Assembly: GCA_936450465.1 (NCBI GenBank)
Contig: OW388296.1
Span: forward strand, 31,875,875-31,939,874
From: Gibbula magus
Taxonomy: Eukaryota > Mollusca > Gastropoda > Trochida > Trochidae
Direction: 5' to 3'
DNA: 64,000 nt
The notes under the pieces were generated by a model, which worked only from the letters and a program-made list of their open reading frames with translations, searched no databases and had not been told where the DNA came from. Both the position numbers and the translations under genes were made by a program. Shown here piece by piece: positions 1 through 12,247 of the stretch. Every line of letters starts with the position of its first letter. Position 1 is the stretch's first letter.

Positions 1-767
1 TAATAGCTCGCCCATCCGTTAATTAGCGTTGATCCGAATGAATACACACCCAGTATGTCTACCACAGATGTCGTCAACACGTGATCAAATGGTCTAGTGC
101 CTTGAGAATCCATTTCCTGTTTATTGTTCCAATATTCCAATGTACAGGTGGAATGTACCTGATGAAGGAATGAGTATGTAGTCCGAAACTTCGTGCATTT
201 TTACATTAAAGAAGTTGTTATCCAGAAAATATTCCTGTTCTTATGTATACCACTTCTAAATGTCCTTCAAAGACCTAAATCTATGCAGTTAAATCAGTAT
301 CATATATCAAATATGTTCGTGTTGTGTAGTGATAGTAATGGGAACTGTTTACGTACCGATGAATCCCATTGTGACATTATCACAATGACTCTTAAAATGG
401 TACTTTGAGCAATGGTCAGTAGTTAAAATTACACCAATGATAATGTTTGCAGTTGTATAATCACCCATTGAAAGAGGTCGGGGTTGGGGGGTTGAAGTGG
501 AAATTACTACTGCAAATGCAATACACACAGCGGCTTCTGATTTGTGAAGTTGAATTTGGCCGGAATCCGTCAAATGTTCAAAACTTGACTGTGCTGACCA
601 GTAGACTCACGCTTGAGTGATTTTGTGGTCCTGGTTGAATCAGAGAGTCGCAGACATGATATGTGTTCTGTTCTGGTGTCAACGTTGCATTTATCATTAT
701 AAATGCTGTTGGAATGACACGGTGTGTTAATTAAAAGAATGAGGCGGTACGGCTACTAATATAATTG
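1..767. other. no gene seen
   Basis: AT-rich sequence with only short chance open frames of about 70 codons. I see no splice-bounded exon, domain or terminal repeat. Confidence 0.5.
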
Positions 768-830
768 CAGACTGACAGACAGACAGATAGTTTATTTCAG
801 TCTCACAAAATTACAGACAATGTACACACA
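768..830 (-). repeat. retroelement 3' tail with CTGT repeats, copy 1
   Basis: Read on the minus strand, this ends in a TGAGACTGAAATAAACTA sequence followed by four CTGT-type tetranucleotides. The same end recurs on the plus strand near 5088-5120. A shared 3' end with a short tandem tail is typical of non-LTR retroelements or their SINEs. No coding part is visible next to it. The element type is inferred. Confidence 0.5.
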
Positions 831-2663
831 CATTAAATATGTTTTAAAATGCAATAAGCCACTCAAAATAAAGAGTTATGAGAGACTTTTATTATTTAAT
901 CTTGCCTAGGTACTATTCAAAATTTCAAAATTTGCCTCCACCCTTTTCGACCGTGGCATCAAAATTATCCTCCTTTGGAATCATTCGAAACTTTATTAAT
1001 GGTCCTTGCGACCCGAGTGAGAGAACAGCTCCGCTGAAATGCTCGTTAAATCTCCGTACTCATCATCATCAACTATTATTATTGCAGGCACTCTCTGCTT
1101 CCTTTACTTAGCCCAACTGATAAAGTAATTTACATAATGCAAAATGATAAGCTCAGTAAATCTGAAGTCGCTACTATTAGTAAAATGTTTACAACATATA
1201 TTGAGTTTATATATATATGAAGTATCGTTTTGAATAGAAGTTTCAACAGTATTCTCTTCTATAAAATATTCACTTTAATGAAACGTTGACTCTTGAAATA
1301 TTATGACTTTCTGGCTAAAGGCGAGTGTTTCAAATAGTTTCGGTAAGTGTAAGTGCTATTGCCAACAATACATCGGTCACCATGACTGATTATTTATACA
1401 CAACTGAGTGCAGGTTACAGCTATATACAGATATAGAACAATTGCAATATAGCCATGCAAATGCGGTTTAAGTGATATATCAGACTTTTGTTTTGACTCT
1501 CAGAATACCCTACTGTTGAACAAGCGTCCACTCGGTATTACGTAACATGAGTATTCGGTCAACTCGTTAAGGCCGACAGGTAATTAATTACCGGTACAAT
1601 GCCTCTGACCCCTGTGTGACGAGAACGCCAATATATATACACATGTAGTAAGATTTCGATAGAGTGACCACATTAGCACTGATATGTTTCCGATCTGTGT
1701 GCATTACACTGCAAATTCATCTCCGATCAGATGACATTCTCGACCAGGAACTAATGGCGCTAGTTATTGAGAATGTAAATGTAACAAATGTAAATTATGT
1801 AACTTTGAGATAATGAATTTATTTTGTTACAACGGTTATAATATGCCTAAGATTATCATGTAGGAATTGCTGACTTTTAAGAGATTGACTTTGGTGACTG
1901 GAAACTGTTTATTGGCTTATGTACTTATATAATGAAGGAAACATGTTTCTAAATCCATCTTAATGTGTGACGTCTTTGCCTTTATCATAGGTTTAACACT
2001 TTCAACTGGACATCAAAGGCTGATTGTATCAATTATGTGCAAACCCATGGATATCACAACTAGGCTGATGGTGGTGCATTATATGTGAGACCCAAAAAAA
2101 TCGTCACAGCTTTGACAGTTATTAACTAGTTATAGACCTCTCATGTGTATCAGATGCATACTGAAATATTGAATAAACATCACATATCATTATACATATT
2201 CCAAGCAAAAGACATGGAGTGATTTTGACAAATGAAGTAACAAAATTAATTTAATGCGATAATCTAATGATTTTAACGGTCTTTACGTGTTATGTGTATT
2301 AGAAAGTCCCCGGTGCATGAGAGGACGTCACCCTTCACTGGCCATGGGAATTCGCTAGTTGATGTAATTACAGGTGGCGGGAATGAACATTAACTAATAA
2401 TCATGTACCCACCCTCACTAAATTAGTTGTGTATCTCCCACCAGACTATTAGGGGTGGCCAACATTCGTTCAAATGTTCTTATAGATCTAACGCACAGTA
2501 TTATATAACATGCGATATTAGAAAGGCAGTTATAATAATAATAACAATCATATATGATTATCGTATTGTGTTCTGTATAAATCAACACAGAAAACACATG
2601 CATAGGCTGTTGGAAAAAGTTATTTAGAAGCTCCAAATGTAAGGTTGTTATGTATGATGTCAT
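831..2663. other. no gene seen; one dispersed-repeat segment
   Basis: No exon recognised. About 1372-1435 (around TTATACACAACTGAGTGCAG) matches the reverse complement of about 4738-4800, so both are diverged copies of one dispersed repeat of unknown type. The rest is AT-rich sequence without visible structure. Confidence 0.45.
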
Positions 2664-3144
2664 TTAAAGGTGCATCAATTGTGTTTCATAAATTTTTATT
2701 TGGCTTTAATACAAATTCACTCAGCTTGCATATTCATCCCCAGTCGCCAAACATGTCATAATTACTAGTTTCCAATAATTAAAAGTAACATCATTATGTG
2801 CAGAAACTACACGTCCTATTTACATGCACATGCAGTAGTTATATGACTTGTCGAACATTTTTTATCAACCCAAGTTTGTTATTTTGTCTGGTTTAAATAA
2901 GATTCCAAAACTACGTTTGACTCATTGGCGCGAGCCAGACGAGGTGCATTGTCCGGTTTTCGATCAGAAATCGATACTTTTACCTTCATATTGTCAATAT
3001 ACTAAGTCGAGTATCATCAAAATGGTAGTTTTCAGTAACAGTTGGTACTTCTCGATAAAATAAGATAATTTATAACGTTTGTCATATCTGACCCCCCCCC
3101 CCCCCCCCCCCCCCCCCCCAACAACACAATGGATGTACTTTTAA
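2664..3144. mobile_element. TTAA-flanked MITE, family 1 copy A (piggyBac-like ends)
   Basis: TTAA lies directly outside both ends (2664-2667 and 3141-3144). The inner ends form imperfect inverted repeats: left AGGTGCATCAATTGTGTT, right read in reverse AAGTACATCCATTGTGTT. The TTAA target duplication is the signature of piggyBac-type insertion. No transposase is present, so it is non-autonomous. The body matches 7381-7827 along most of its length, although the second copy has different short insertions. A run of 28 C (3092-3119) replaces a short ACCCCGAAC-type stretch in the other copy. Confidence 0.75.
3092..3119. repeat. poly-C tract of 28
   Basis: Twenty-eight consecutive C residues near the right end of MITE family 1 copy A. 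Copy B has only four C at the matching place, so the tract has expanded in this copy. Confidence 0.95.
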
Positions 3145-5064
3145 ACCGCTGCCTTTGAAATCTGTCAACTCCAACAGTGAAATTTTCACAGAAATATTGA
3201 CATAATAAATAAAATATGTGTCAATTCTTGACAACTACCATGTTCACTTCATCTCGGTATTGTATGATAACTTGAAAAGATAATGCTTTCAAATCATTTA
3301 TTGCAATATGAATACGAAATACAAACGTGTAGCAAGCAATGTTTATGTAACTACAAGGACATTTAGATATTATCACACTTCCAACAACCGTACCAAAATA
3401 TTTGAAACATAATAAATGTTGTTAACCGTTAAATATCATAAACAAAGTCATGACATCTGCCTGTCTATTTTACTTGAATCTCAAACTTGTAGCAAACCTA
3501 TTAAACTATTACCACGCTGTATTAACGCTTACATTATGCAACATTGTCAACTTAAAATTAAAAACAAAAAACATGTAAATTGTTCATTAAGCTCTCAAAT
3601 AAAATTTGAAATGAATCAGTATGTATGCTGTACAGTACTATAGTATCTAATTACCATCACTAGTCATCCTATGAGGAGCCAAGTCGCGCTCTTAACGAGC
3701 TAAATGGAATATGATATACTGGGTATACTGGGATAAGTGTGTATTGCAAAGGGGCAGTTTGTTTGGGTATTACCATAAACCAATTAAAAAATACGTATAT
3801 ATTCGTATTGTCGCCAATACTGTTATTTCAATCTGAGTGTTTTGACACGTGTGTAGTTGACTCAGAGATACACACACGTGGTCACTGGGATGTTCAGGAG
3901 ATACGGTTCACTGACTTGATGGTTAAACACTCAGGAATTGTCTGAGATTTTAGAAAAGAGTGGTATACTCATTTTGGATTATTTTCATTTGAATGCAAAC
4001 CGGAGAGTATATTGTGGAAACGTCTGGTTATAAACTGACAACATATATATAAACTTAATATATATTTTTTTAGGGGAAGGACACTTGTGTGAAAAGGCTT
4101 TTCATACATAATACCCGTCAAAATCGTAAGATGTCTTTGATAATCCCTGTATCGTATTGAGAAAGCGGCCGAAATTGTAAACAAATGAAATTATTAAGAA
4201 CTTAATATAGACTTTTCATGTACCCCCTTCACTGCTGTCAACAGACTAACAGTGAGTGGGTCATCTCAATATCTAAATTGGAGACTAATTGCAAGAAATC
4301 GAATTAATTAAAATTTGTAGGGTACTGGCGAATTTGAAAACGCCAAAAATGAGAACATTCTGAATTCATTACATCATTACATTTCTAAAAGTAAAACGTT
4401 TTGCTGATTATTGATACAAACGAATAATGAATATATTAGATCAGTGTTCATAATATTTGCGAAGTAATCCCTTGTTCAAAAGAGGCAATGAAGTATTTTG
4501 ACGCTAGGAACAACTGAGCACTACCATACATGCAAGAATGTATATACGTATGTATGTTCTGTGCTATTCAATGATTAAAACCGCTCGAAATAGAATCAAA
4601 CAAGTGAGGTAAGTAATGGACTGTTTTATTTTCGTAATTTACAACAATGGGTTAGTTGATCGAATAGACATGTTACGCAATACCACGGCACGATCGTTAC
4701 ATAGACATGGTGTTCTGATATACACAAATGCACAGGTGTAATATATCATATATCTGTAACCTGCACTTGGTTGTGTATAAATCATCAGTCTCGATGACAC
4801 TGCCCACTCTACAAAACAATCAGAGAACCACTGCTTAGAACCTGTCAAGCCAAATGGAACAATTTTAATACTGCCACCGACCCGGAACGTCTATCATTTA
4901 TCCTAGCAAGCCCAACTATTTTAAAAGAAAGTGCTATAAGCTGCAAACTACTGCTGGAAAAACGTCGAAATGTATTGTTTAAAAATTGACTTTTTTATAA
5001 TATATTATTTTATGTCCTTTTATGCACAGTTTATATGTATACCTATATTATACAAATATATATA
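3145..5064. other. no gene seen
   Basis: AT-rich, only chance frames of 60-75 codons. The stretch 4738-4800 is the reverse-oriented partner of the repeat at 1372-1435. Confidence 0.45.
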
Positions 5065-5120
5065 TATGTATGTGTATATATGGGTTGAGACTGAATAAAC
5101 TATCTGTCTGTCTGTCTGTA
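5065..5120 (+). repeat. retroelement 3' tail with CTGT repeats, copy 2
   Basis: GAGACTGAATAAACTAT followed by four CTGT units, the plus-strand counterpart of the minus-strand tail at 768-830. It is preceded by a short TA-rich stretch. Likely the 3' end of a non-LTR retroelement or SINE whose body is lost or unrecognisable. Confidence 0.5.
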
Positions 5121-5224
5121 TTGTGGGCAACAGCGTAGTCAAACAATCTAATACTTACTGTTTGAAACGCGCTCCTTAAGCCAGACCATAGTGTTTTCAA
5201 AATCTTATTAAACTCAAACTTCAA

Positions 5225-6420
5225 CATCGCCAATAAATATTTCAAAGTAAAACTATGTCACTAAAGTCAATCGTTTAGAAGCCAACAATTCACTAAACTC
5301 AAAATATCTTCTCAAAGTCAATAAGTCACCACGTTAATATATAATTAAAGATAAACTTTAAGTCAACCAATAGTTCCAAAGTCAACATGTCATCAAACTC
5401 GATATATCTTTTCAAAGTCAACATTTCACCAAAGTAAAACTTCCACAAAAGTCAACCAATATTTCCGTAGTCAACATTTCACCATCATTATAATATTTTC
5501 AAAGTCAACATTTCACCAAAGTGGCATCAATTCCAAAATCACCATTTCACCAAGCTCAATATATATAATCAGAGTCAACATTTCAAACTTCACCAAAGTG
5601 AATAAAATGGAATAAATATGGAATTAATATTTCATGATATAAGCATACTTCACCAAAGTCAATAAATAAACATAACATGATTAATGTAAGTCAACAATTC
5701 GCTTAACTCAAACTATCTTTTATAAGTCAACATTTCATCGTAATCAATGTGTGATCAAAGTCAATATTTCATAAAATTCAAAATATCTTTTTCAAAGTCA
5801 ACATGTCAGCCAAGTTAACATTTTATCAAAGTAACACTTTCACCAATGTCAATAAATATTTCCAAAGTAAACATTTCAAAAAACATTATTTCCCCCCCAA
5901 AGTCAACATTCACAAACAGTATATGTTTGCATAGTCAACATTGGCCCATGGGCGAGGTTTCGCCCATGGGAAATAAAGCCAATGGGAAATCCGGCCCATG
6001 GTCGAGGTCAACATATGTGATTAAAGTCAAGATGTAAATATGTGATTAAAGTCAACATTTCACTAAATTCAAAATATCTTTTTCAAAGTCAACATGTCAC
6101 CAAAGTTAACATTTTATATAAGTTAAACTTAAACTACACAACATTTCACTAAAATGAATATTTCATAAGTCAACCATTCATATAACTCAAAATATGTATT
6201 AAAATCAACAAGTCCATATTTTATCAAAGTAACACTTCCACCAAAATCAATAAATATTTTAAAAGTCAATATTTCCAAAGTCAACATTTCACAAACATTT
6301 TTTTTTCAAAGTCAACATTTCACAAACATTTTTTTTTCATAGTCAACATTTCACAAACATTTTTTTTTCAAAGTCAACATTTCACAAACATTATATGTTT
6401 ACCAAAGTCAACATTGGCCC
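5225..6420. repeat. degenerate array of AAAGTCAACATTTCACCAAA-like units
   Basis: The phrase AAAGTCAACATTTCACCAAA and decayed versions recur dozens of times, with variable spacing of roughly 20-45 bases. Between 6270 and 6400 four units with poly-T spacers are nearly identical, so part of the array is recent. No coding signal. GCCCATGGGC palindromes are interspersed at 5944-6003 and just after the array. Confidence 0.8.
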
Positions 6421-6690
6421 ATGGGAAATCCGCCCATGGGCAACCTGGCCCATGGGCGAAGTCTCGCCCATTGACGAAATCTCGCCCATGGGAAATCTCG
6501 CCCATGGGAAAAAAAATTTCCTTTGCATTGGGGGAGTTCACAAATACCTAAAATATGTTACTGCTAGACCTATTATTAAAAATTAGAAAATAATTTTTGT
6601 GTAACTTAAATTTTAACAACCTCTCGCCCATGGGCCAGCCCATGGGCAGGCCCATGGGCGAACTTTCCCATGGGCATACCCATGGGCAAG
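5942..6690. repeat. clusters of GCCCATGGGC palindromes
   Basis: Perfect ten-base palindromes GCCCATGGGC occur at 5944-5953, 6432-6441, 6448-6457, 6626-6635, 6638-6647 and 6650-6659. At least eight imperfect copies lie beside them (for example near 5972, 5993, 6416, 6486, 6500, 6668 and 6680). They are grouped at 5942-6003, 6415-6512 and 6623-6690 and are much GC-richer than their surroundings. Confidence 0.9.
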
Positions 6691-6936
6691 GGGGTCTGTA
6701 TCTCACGTACGGTGCGGGGTAGAAAGTTGGAATTTTCGTCAATATCTTAGTTAAAGTATAAAAATAGGTTTTTGATAGAATTTGAACTTCTCACTTATGT
6801 TATTTACGTTGGTCAATTATGGAATCTCGGGTTTCCATAATAAAATCGGGTCGCCTTATTTGTGAATCAGAAAGGTAGCAACACCAGAGTGTAGGAGACT
6901 TCTGCCCACCCAAATTCCTGGTCCAGTATCTGTCAG

Positions 6937-7018
6937 TCTAGTTAAAACCAGCTGTAATGTTATACGTCCCCTAAGGATACTTAGGGGGCGTATAACATTA
7001 CAGCTAATTTTAACTAGA
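6937..7018. repeat. near-perfect 82-base hairpin
   Basis: A left arm starting TCTAGTTAAAA and a right arm ending TTTTAACTAGA pair over about 40 bases with roughly four mismatches and almost no loop. It has the look of a short fold-back element. No flanking duplication was established. Confidence 0.85.
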
Positions 7019-7380
7019 TTGGGTATTTGTTGGGGGCTGGTAAAATATAAATCTTATCTTGCCCGATGGCTATTTTACCTGTAATGATAACTGTAATGTG
7101 ACAACTTTCATGTATGAAAAAGACATTTAAGGTAACTAAAGCTTGTCACTTATTTGTTGAGATCCGTGTCATTTTTTTTACTTTGGTTGACTTTGTTCAA
7201 AAGCAATATATTACAGCAGCCGTTTTCTAATAATGTACAGAGCTTAAATAGCGTAATTCTACCAAGAATACTCAAAACCAATAATCAAGGAACCTTCTGT
7301 ATAAAAATATCTGAACATTTGCACGTAATAAGAGCACACAATCAAATTAAACAGTTCAAATGAATTAATGCAACGTTGCA
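7019..7380. other. no gene seen
   Basis: Spacer between the hairpin and the second family 1 MITE, with one chance frame of 69 codons and nothing recognisable. Confidence 0.5.
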
Positions 7381-7827
7381 TTAGAGGTACATCCTTTGTG
7401 TTTCATAAACATTTATTTGGCTTTAATACGTTTCAACACACCATATGTGCTGTTTACAATACATACAAATTCACCGAGGTTGCATTTTCATCCCCAATCG
7501 CCAAGCATATCATAATTACTAGTTTCAAATTAACATCGGGTAATATCATTATGCATGTGCAGAAAACGAAAGTGCACGTCCTGTTTTGTTTTTGTTTTTT
7601 TGTCTGGTTTAAATAAGATTCCAAATTGAGTCATTGGCGCACGCCACACGCGGTGCACTGTCCGGTTTTCGATAAGAAATTGAAAATGTTACCTTCATAT
7701 CGTCAATATACTAAGTCGCGTAAAATTAAGCTGGTAGTTTTCGGCAACAGTTACTTCTCGATAAAATAAGACCATTTATAACGTTTGGCATATTTGACCC
7801 CGAACAATACAATGAATGTTCCTTTAA
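7381..7827. mobile_element. TTAA-flanked MITE, family 1 copy B
   Basis: Right end is followed by TTAA (7824-7827). At the left the site reads TTAG, one base off. Inverted ends AGGTACATCCTTTGTG and, reversed, AGGAACATTCATTGT match copy A at 2664-3144, and the interior is alignable in the same orientation (for example TGTCTGGTTTAAATAAGATT in both). Confidence 0.7.
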
Positions 7828-8944
7828 ATCGACACTGGCGCCCTCTTTTGCCAAGCATGGGTCAAAGCGAAACCTATTGAGTTATCACCCGAAAAGAACT
7901 AAATACATATATTTACAGACAGGACCAAGCTTTCTTATTCAAACTGTCAAGCTGCAATTGCAATTTTCAGAAACATACGTTGGGTCAACGTTTTTTTTGT
8001 TGTTTTTTTTTTGTTTTGAAAATTGCAATACTCGTCGTATAGTCTATAAATTCACGAATATGTGTTAATTAAGAAAGAAGACCAAATGTGAGGCAGGAAT
8101 CGCTATTGGTTGTATTACCGGTATGTAGATCAGTATATTTGAGACCGTTTAATCGAAATATCATGATGCGAAACGCGTTTTTTGCATTTATACAAAGTAT
8201 TGTGAAATCATTAATGGTTGTTTCATTCACATTGAACGTTTGACCACAGTTCGATTTAGTTCTGTTTTTTGTAAATTAAGGATAACATATGCTAGCTATT
8301 TTTTCAACTTATGCGTACTCTTCGTACTTCTAACTGCAAGTGAAAATTTGCGCAAAATCATACTCGCAACTTATGAATGTATCCAGTTCGGCAGTCACCA
8401 TAACAGTGCGTGCTAAAGTTTCCGTTGTACGAACAGGCGTATTTACACTCCAACAATGGCAACGTCCTCCCTTTAATAAAGCTGTCCTATTCGATGTTTT
8501 AATTATTACAGGTTAATGAAAGCGAATTGTAAATACATTATTGCATCAACAGAAAGGGGTACACAATGCATAATAAGTCCTGGACTGTCAAAAGGTGAAC
8601 TACAGTAGATGGCAATAACATTGGTCAACATAATAGTAGGGCGAGCACTGTGTTAATGTCGAAAACAGTTAACTTAAGTCAACAGAAAACATCAAGAAAT
8701 AGCATTATTGTATTTATGTCATGTGTGACATTTGAATAAACTTGAAGCAACTCCTGTGCTGCCTCCAATCTGTTTGACTTCGGCTTTAATTGACTGATCT
8801 AATGAATTCTACACTCTAAAAATGAACATGTGGTATAAACAATTCTTCTTCTTATTATGTTTAACACCATATTTAATTTTGGGCGAGAAACCAGTATATG
8901 TGGGTTACAGGGTAACTTTTTCACAAGAACACACTGAATGTCCA
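7828..8944. other. no gene seen
   Basis: AT-rich, with a TTG/T-rich stretch around 7990-8015. Only short chance frames. Confidence 0.5.
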
Positions 8945-9545
8945 TTCTAGTGTCAGTTGTCAACCTTAGGTCGCTGGTCTCCTGTCAAGAGGTCATTCTT
9001 AGGTCCATGGTCTCTTGTCAGTGGCCAACCTTGGATTGCTAATATATTGTCAGTGGTCAATCTTGGATTGTCTATCTCTTACCAGTGGTCAATCTTGGGT
9101 TTCGTATCTCTTACCAGCGATCTATCTTGGATTGCTTATCTCTTGCCAGTGGTCAATCTTGGATTGCTTATCTCCTGCCAGTGGTCAATCTTGGATTGCT
9201 TATCTCTTACCAGTGATCTATCTTGGATTGCTTATCTCTAACAAGTGGTCAATCTCGGATTGCTTATCTCTTACCAGTGGTCAATCTTAGGTCGCATGTC
9301 GCTGGTCAGTGATCATTCTTGGATTGCTGTTCTATTTTCAGTGGTCAATCTTGGACTGTGTATCTCTTGCCAGTGATCTATCTTGGAGTGTCTATCTCTT
9401 ACCAGTGATCAACCTTGGAGTGTTTATCTCTTACCAGCGCTCAATTTTATATTGCCTATCTCTTGCCAGTGGTCAAACTTGGATCGCCTATCTCTTGTCA
9501 GTGGTCAATCTTGGATCGCCTATCTCTTGTCAAGTGATCAACACT
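8945..9545. repeat. 32-bp minisatellite, array 1 (about 18 units)
   Basis: Tandem units like CAGTGGTCAATCTTGGATTG plus CTTATCTCTTGC, about 32 bases each and diverged by substitutions and small indels. Because 32 is not a multiple of three, the overlapping open frames here (94, 91 and 111 codons) show the same peptide phrases cycling through all three frames, which argues against coding. The unit is clearly related to that of the array at 39785-40690. Confidence 0.9.
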
Positions 9546-9949
9546 AGAACCGGGACCAAAATGTTGATTTCAGTTATCTTTATGTTGACAGTCAACATTT
9601 GTCTCATCATTGATTCTGGGCTGTCAGGCTGTGAAGTTAGGTAGACTTGGCATCACAGAACACTGCCGGATGTGCTCATATAAATGTAAATATTGAGAAA
9701 CATAATATTTCAACTATGGTTTCTTGTGTCGGATGGATGTTGAGACTGCTGAGTTTACTGCTGGAGATTGATAACAAACATGTAAAGTTCATGTTTAAAT
9801 GAAATATATTCAATATCAAGATAAAAGTATAAAATAAATCCGCCTCATAAGCATAAATCAAGTCGTGGATCTTGTGACTGGATAGCATAATTGGTATCAA
9901 ATCTGATGACGTCATCTACAGTGTGGCAGTTGCGGATCCAGAGGGAGAA
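9546..9949. other. no gene seen
   Basis: Spacer without recognisable exon or repeat ends. Confidence 0.5.
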
Positions 9950-10430
9950 TTAAGGGGTTAGGAATAAATAAATTGAGAACAATGTCAAGGTTATCAAAAT
10001 ATAAAAAACCCTTAGGTGATGAAGCTACATGTATGTATAATATATGAAGAGAATTCAGCGAAGAACAGTTCTTGTGAGATCCCGCAGACAAGCTTAAAAT
10101 ACATATACAAGTTCACAGGGGCGTGTATCGCCTAGAAACAACGTTTGAAAGACATACACATGATGACCCTACCCTATAACTATATAAAAGTAATATAGGG
10201 TAGGGTCTATATAGGTATATTTCTTTCAAACGCTATTTCTAAGCGATACACTCCCCTGTACACAAGTACACATGCCATACATTCAAAGTTCCGTTGTGGC
10301 CATGAGAATAATTTCAAGGTCACTAAAATCTAATCAGCCTTTTGTATTCCCCAGTTGACTATGTTTTTGTTTAACGGTTCTTGAGATATAATCTGACATG
10401 GGTAAATGGCGTTCTCTTTGTGAAGGTCAT
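9950..10430 (-). mobile_element. diverged GGTCA-type element copy, split by a fold-back
   Basis: Segments about 9975-10110 and 10290-10420 match, on the minus strand, the internal repeat of the element at 28438-29339 (AAGGTCACTAAAATCTAATC followed by AGCC, then a motif like GGTTCTTGAGATAT). The fold-back at 10111-10266 sits between them, so a second element has inserted into this one. Confidence 0.55.
10111..10266. repeat. fold-back hairpin element inside the GGTCA copy
   Basis: Left arm (ACAGGGGCGTGTATCGC, then GTTTGAAAGA, then GACCCTACCCTATA) is repeated in reverse complement on the right with scattered mismatches. Arms are about 65 bases around a centre of about 15 bases (CTATATAAAAGTAA). 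Confidence 0.85.
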
Positions 10431-10981
10431 AGGGGCTGGTTGTCAAATTACTCTCAGTGTGGTGAATATGAACAGAAACCAGTGAATAATATCATATGAG
10501 TTATTCCATTTCGAGCCGTGGTGAAAGCCAAAATGTTTTGTTCCAGGTCAAATGGGACGGACAAAGTGATCATATTGTTTCTATGCATCAGAGATTTGGG
10601 ATCATGAATATCAGACTATGCCAGAATTGTTTTTCACATGTCTGCCGGTTTTTCCGAAAAACCTTAATCTTGGAACTTGGCTATGACTAATGATTGGTGA
10701 GCGATAGGTCTTTGATTTACCGAATGTGATGATCCCTTTCAAAAGAGATCACATTTACTTTAGAGTAGGTTACAGTAGTTATGTGTTTAAATACTTCAAA
10801 TATTGTTCTGTTTGTATCATGATTTGTGGAATATACCGTAACTCTTAAACTGGATAGATTACCTTGAGCTTTTGGTTAACATCATTGCACTTATTTTGAT
10901 GTTTAGACGACCCCGTCACCTGTTTTTTTCATATTTTGTGTCACATTGGTCTCATTTTTGTTATGGGTTTTGTTGGTTATG
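10431..10981. other. no gene seen
   Basis: No exon or element ends recognised. Confidence 0.5.
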
Positions 10982-11293
10982 TTAAAGGGGCAGTATTTTT
11001 GGCGATGAAATAAGTCGATGATAATGTTGAAATAATGTCACCAAAAGTAAAATACCCTTCTCTCTTCGGAACATTAAGTAAAATAATGAGTGAGCAAGGT
11101 TCCGTAAAGCCATGGTAATCGTATTTGTCATTCGAAATAATAAATGTGTTCACAGTTAAATGGCCGCCATGCAATTTTTGCTTCATACACAACTCAGTTT
11201 TTACAACTAAAGTAAATACAAATGACATAAACTATCATAATGGGATATTTGATAAAATATAATTTGCCAACAAACGTGCTACTGCCCTTTTAA
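10982..11293 (-). mobile_element. TTAA-flanked MITE, family 2 copy C
   Basis: TTAA at both ends (10982-10985 and 11290-11293), inverted ends beginning AGGGGCAGTA and, reversed, AAGGGCAGTAGCACG. The interior is the reverse complement of the copy at 11385-11746, including a TGGCCGCCATGCAATTTTTG stretch and a TCTCTCTTCGGA stretch. No transposase. Confidence 0.85.
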
Positions 11294-11384
11294 GGCTATT
11301 ACTTGTGCTGGAAGACTATTAGTCTACAGCACCAAACAATATAAAGGAGAATAGCTACAGAGTCCATTGCTCTATGCTAACCTC

Positions 11385-11746
11385 TTAAAGGCGCTGTAGC
11401 ACGTTTTTTTTAAAATTTTATTTTTCAATTTTCTAATTTCTAATAATAGTTTATGTCATTTATATTTACTTTAGATGGTAAAACATCATATTACACACAC
11501 CAATAGTCCGTAGAAGTAATAACGGTGTTGCGTATAACGCAAAAATTGCATGGCGGCCATTTTATTGTGAACACAATTTATTATTTCAAATGACAAAAAC
11601 GATCCCCATGGCTTTACTGAGTCATGTACACTGATTTTAAACTTGATTTTCCCAAGAGAAAAGAGCGATTTACGATTTGTGAAAATATTTTTCAAATACA
11701 TTTCATCGACTTATTTGAGCGAAAAAACGTGCTACAGCGCCTTTAA
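11385..11746 (+). mobile_element. TTAA-flanked MITE, family 2 copy with intact ends
   Basis: The best-preserved member. It has TTAA at 11385-11388 and 11743-11746, and inverted ends starting AGGCGCTGTAGCACG that are identical for about 20 bases. The interior includes CAAAAATTGCATGGCGGCCA, conserved in other copies. Length about 354 bases between target sites. TTAA duplication points to piggyBac-type mobilisation. No open frame for a transposase. Confidence 0.9.
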
Positions 11747-12141
11747 AATGAATGAAAAGCGCTAGAATGCTGAACTTTTGTGTAGACATACCCCTGCTGC
11801 TTTTTAATTGCATACTATAAAGCGGATACATCGAATTAAAGCAGTGTAAAAAGAATAACTCATTATGTTTTCAACATTATATATTAAACCAAACAATTCC
11901 TAAATAGCTACAGAGCCAATGGCTCCAATATTTTCCCCTTTTCAATGGAAACACAACTTTGACTTTCGTTTTGAAACAGCAGTCAGAAACCATAAGGCAT
12001 AACTAATCGAAAGTGTGTATGTATAGCACTCACCATATGTAAATGTGCCTTTTTAAGTATATATTCCATTATAATCGTTTTTATCTTATTGTCTTTTAAC
12101 ATAATTATATTACCTAGAATTGTTCACTAACTTTTATTAAT
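11747..12141. other. no gene seen
   Basis: Contains one copy of a recurrent motif TAGCTACAGAGCCAATGGCT (11905-11924). Otherwise unremarkable. Confidence 0.45.
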
Positions 12142-12247
12142 TATAATGTAGGTAAAACCTAGGTGAAAAAAAAATTACACTCTATCAAATAGAGTATTTT
12201 ATATAGGGTGTAGAGTTGGTTTTTACCTACTTTTGACCTACATTATA
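12142..12247. repeat. palindromic fold-back, TATAATGTAGGT ends
   Basis: TATAATGTAGGTAAAACCTA at the left pairs with the reverse complement at the right end (ACCTACATTATA). Inner segments ACACTCTAT and ATAGGGTGT also pair imperfectly. The arms are about 45 bases. The TA at each outer edge would suit a TA target duplication. Confidence 0.7.

Noticed and set aside
8957..9644. Three overlapping frames of 91-111 codons with repeated WSILG/VVNLG/SDLSW phrases
   Set aside because: Products of a 32-bp minisatellite. The same phrases cycle through all three frames, which real coding repeats do not do.
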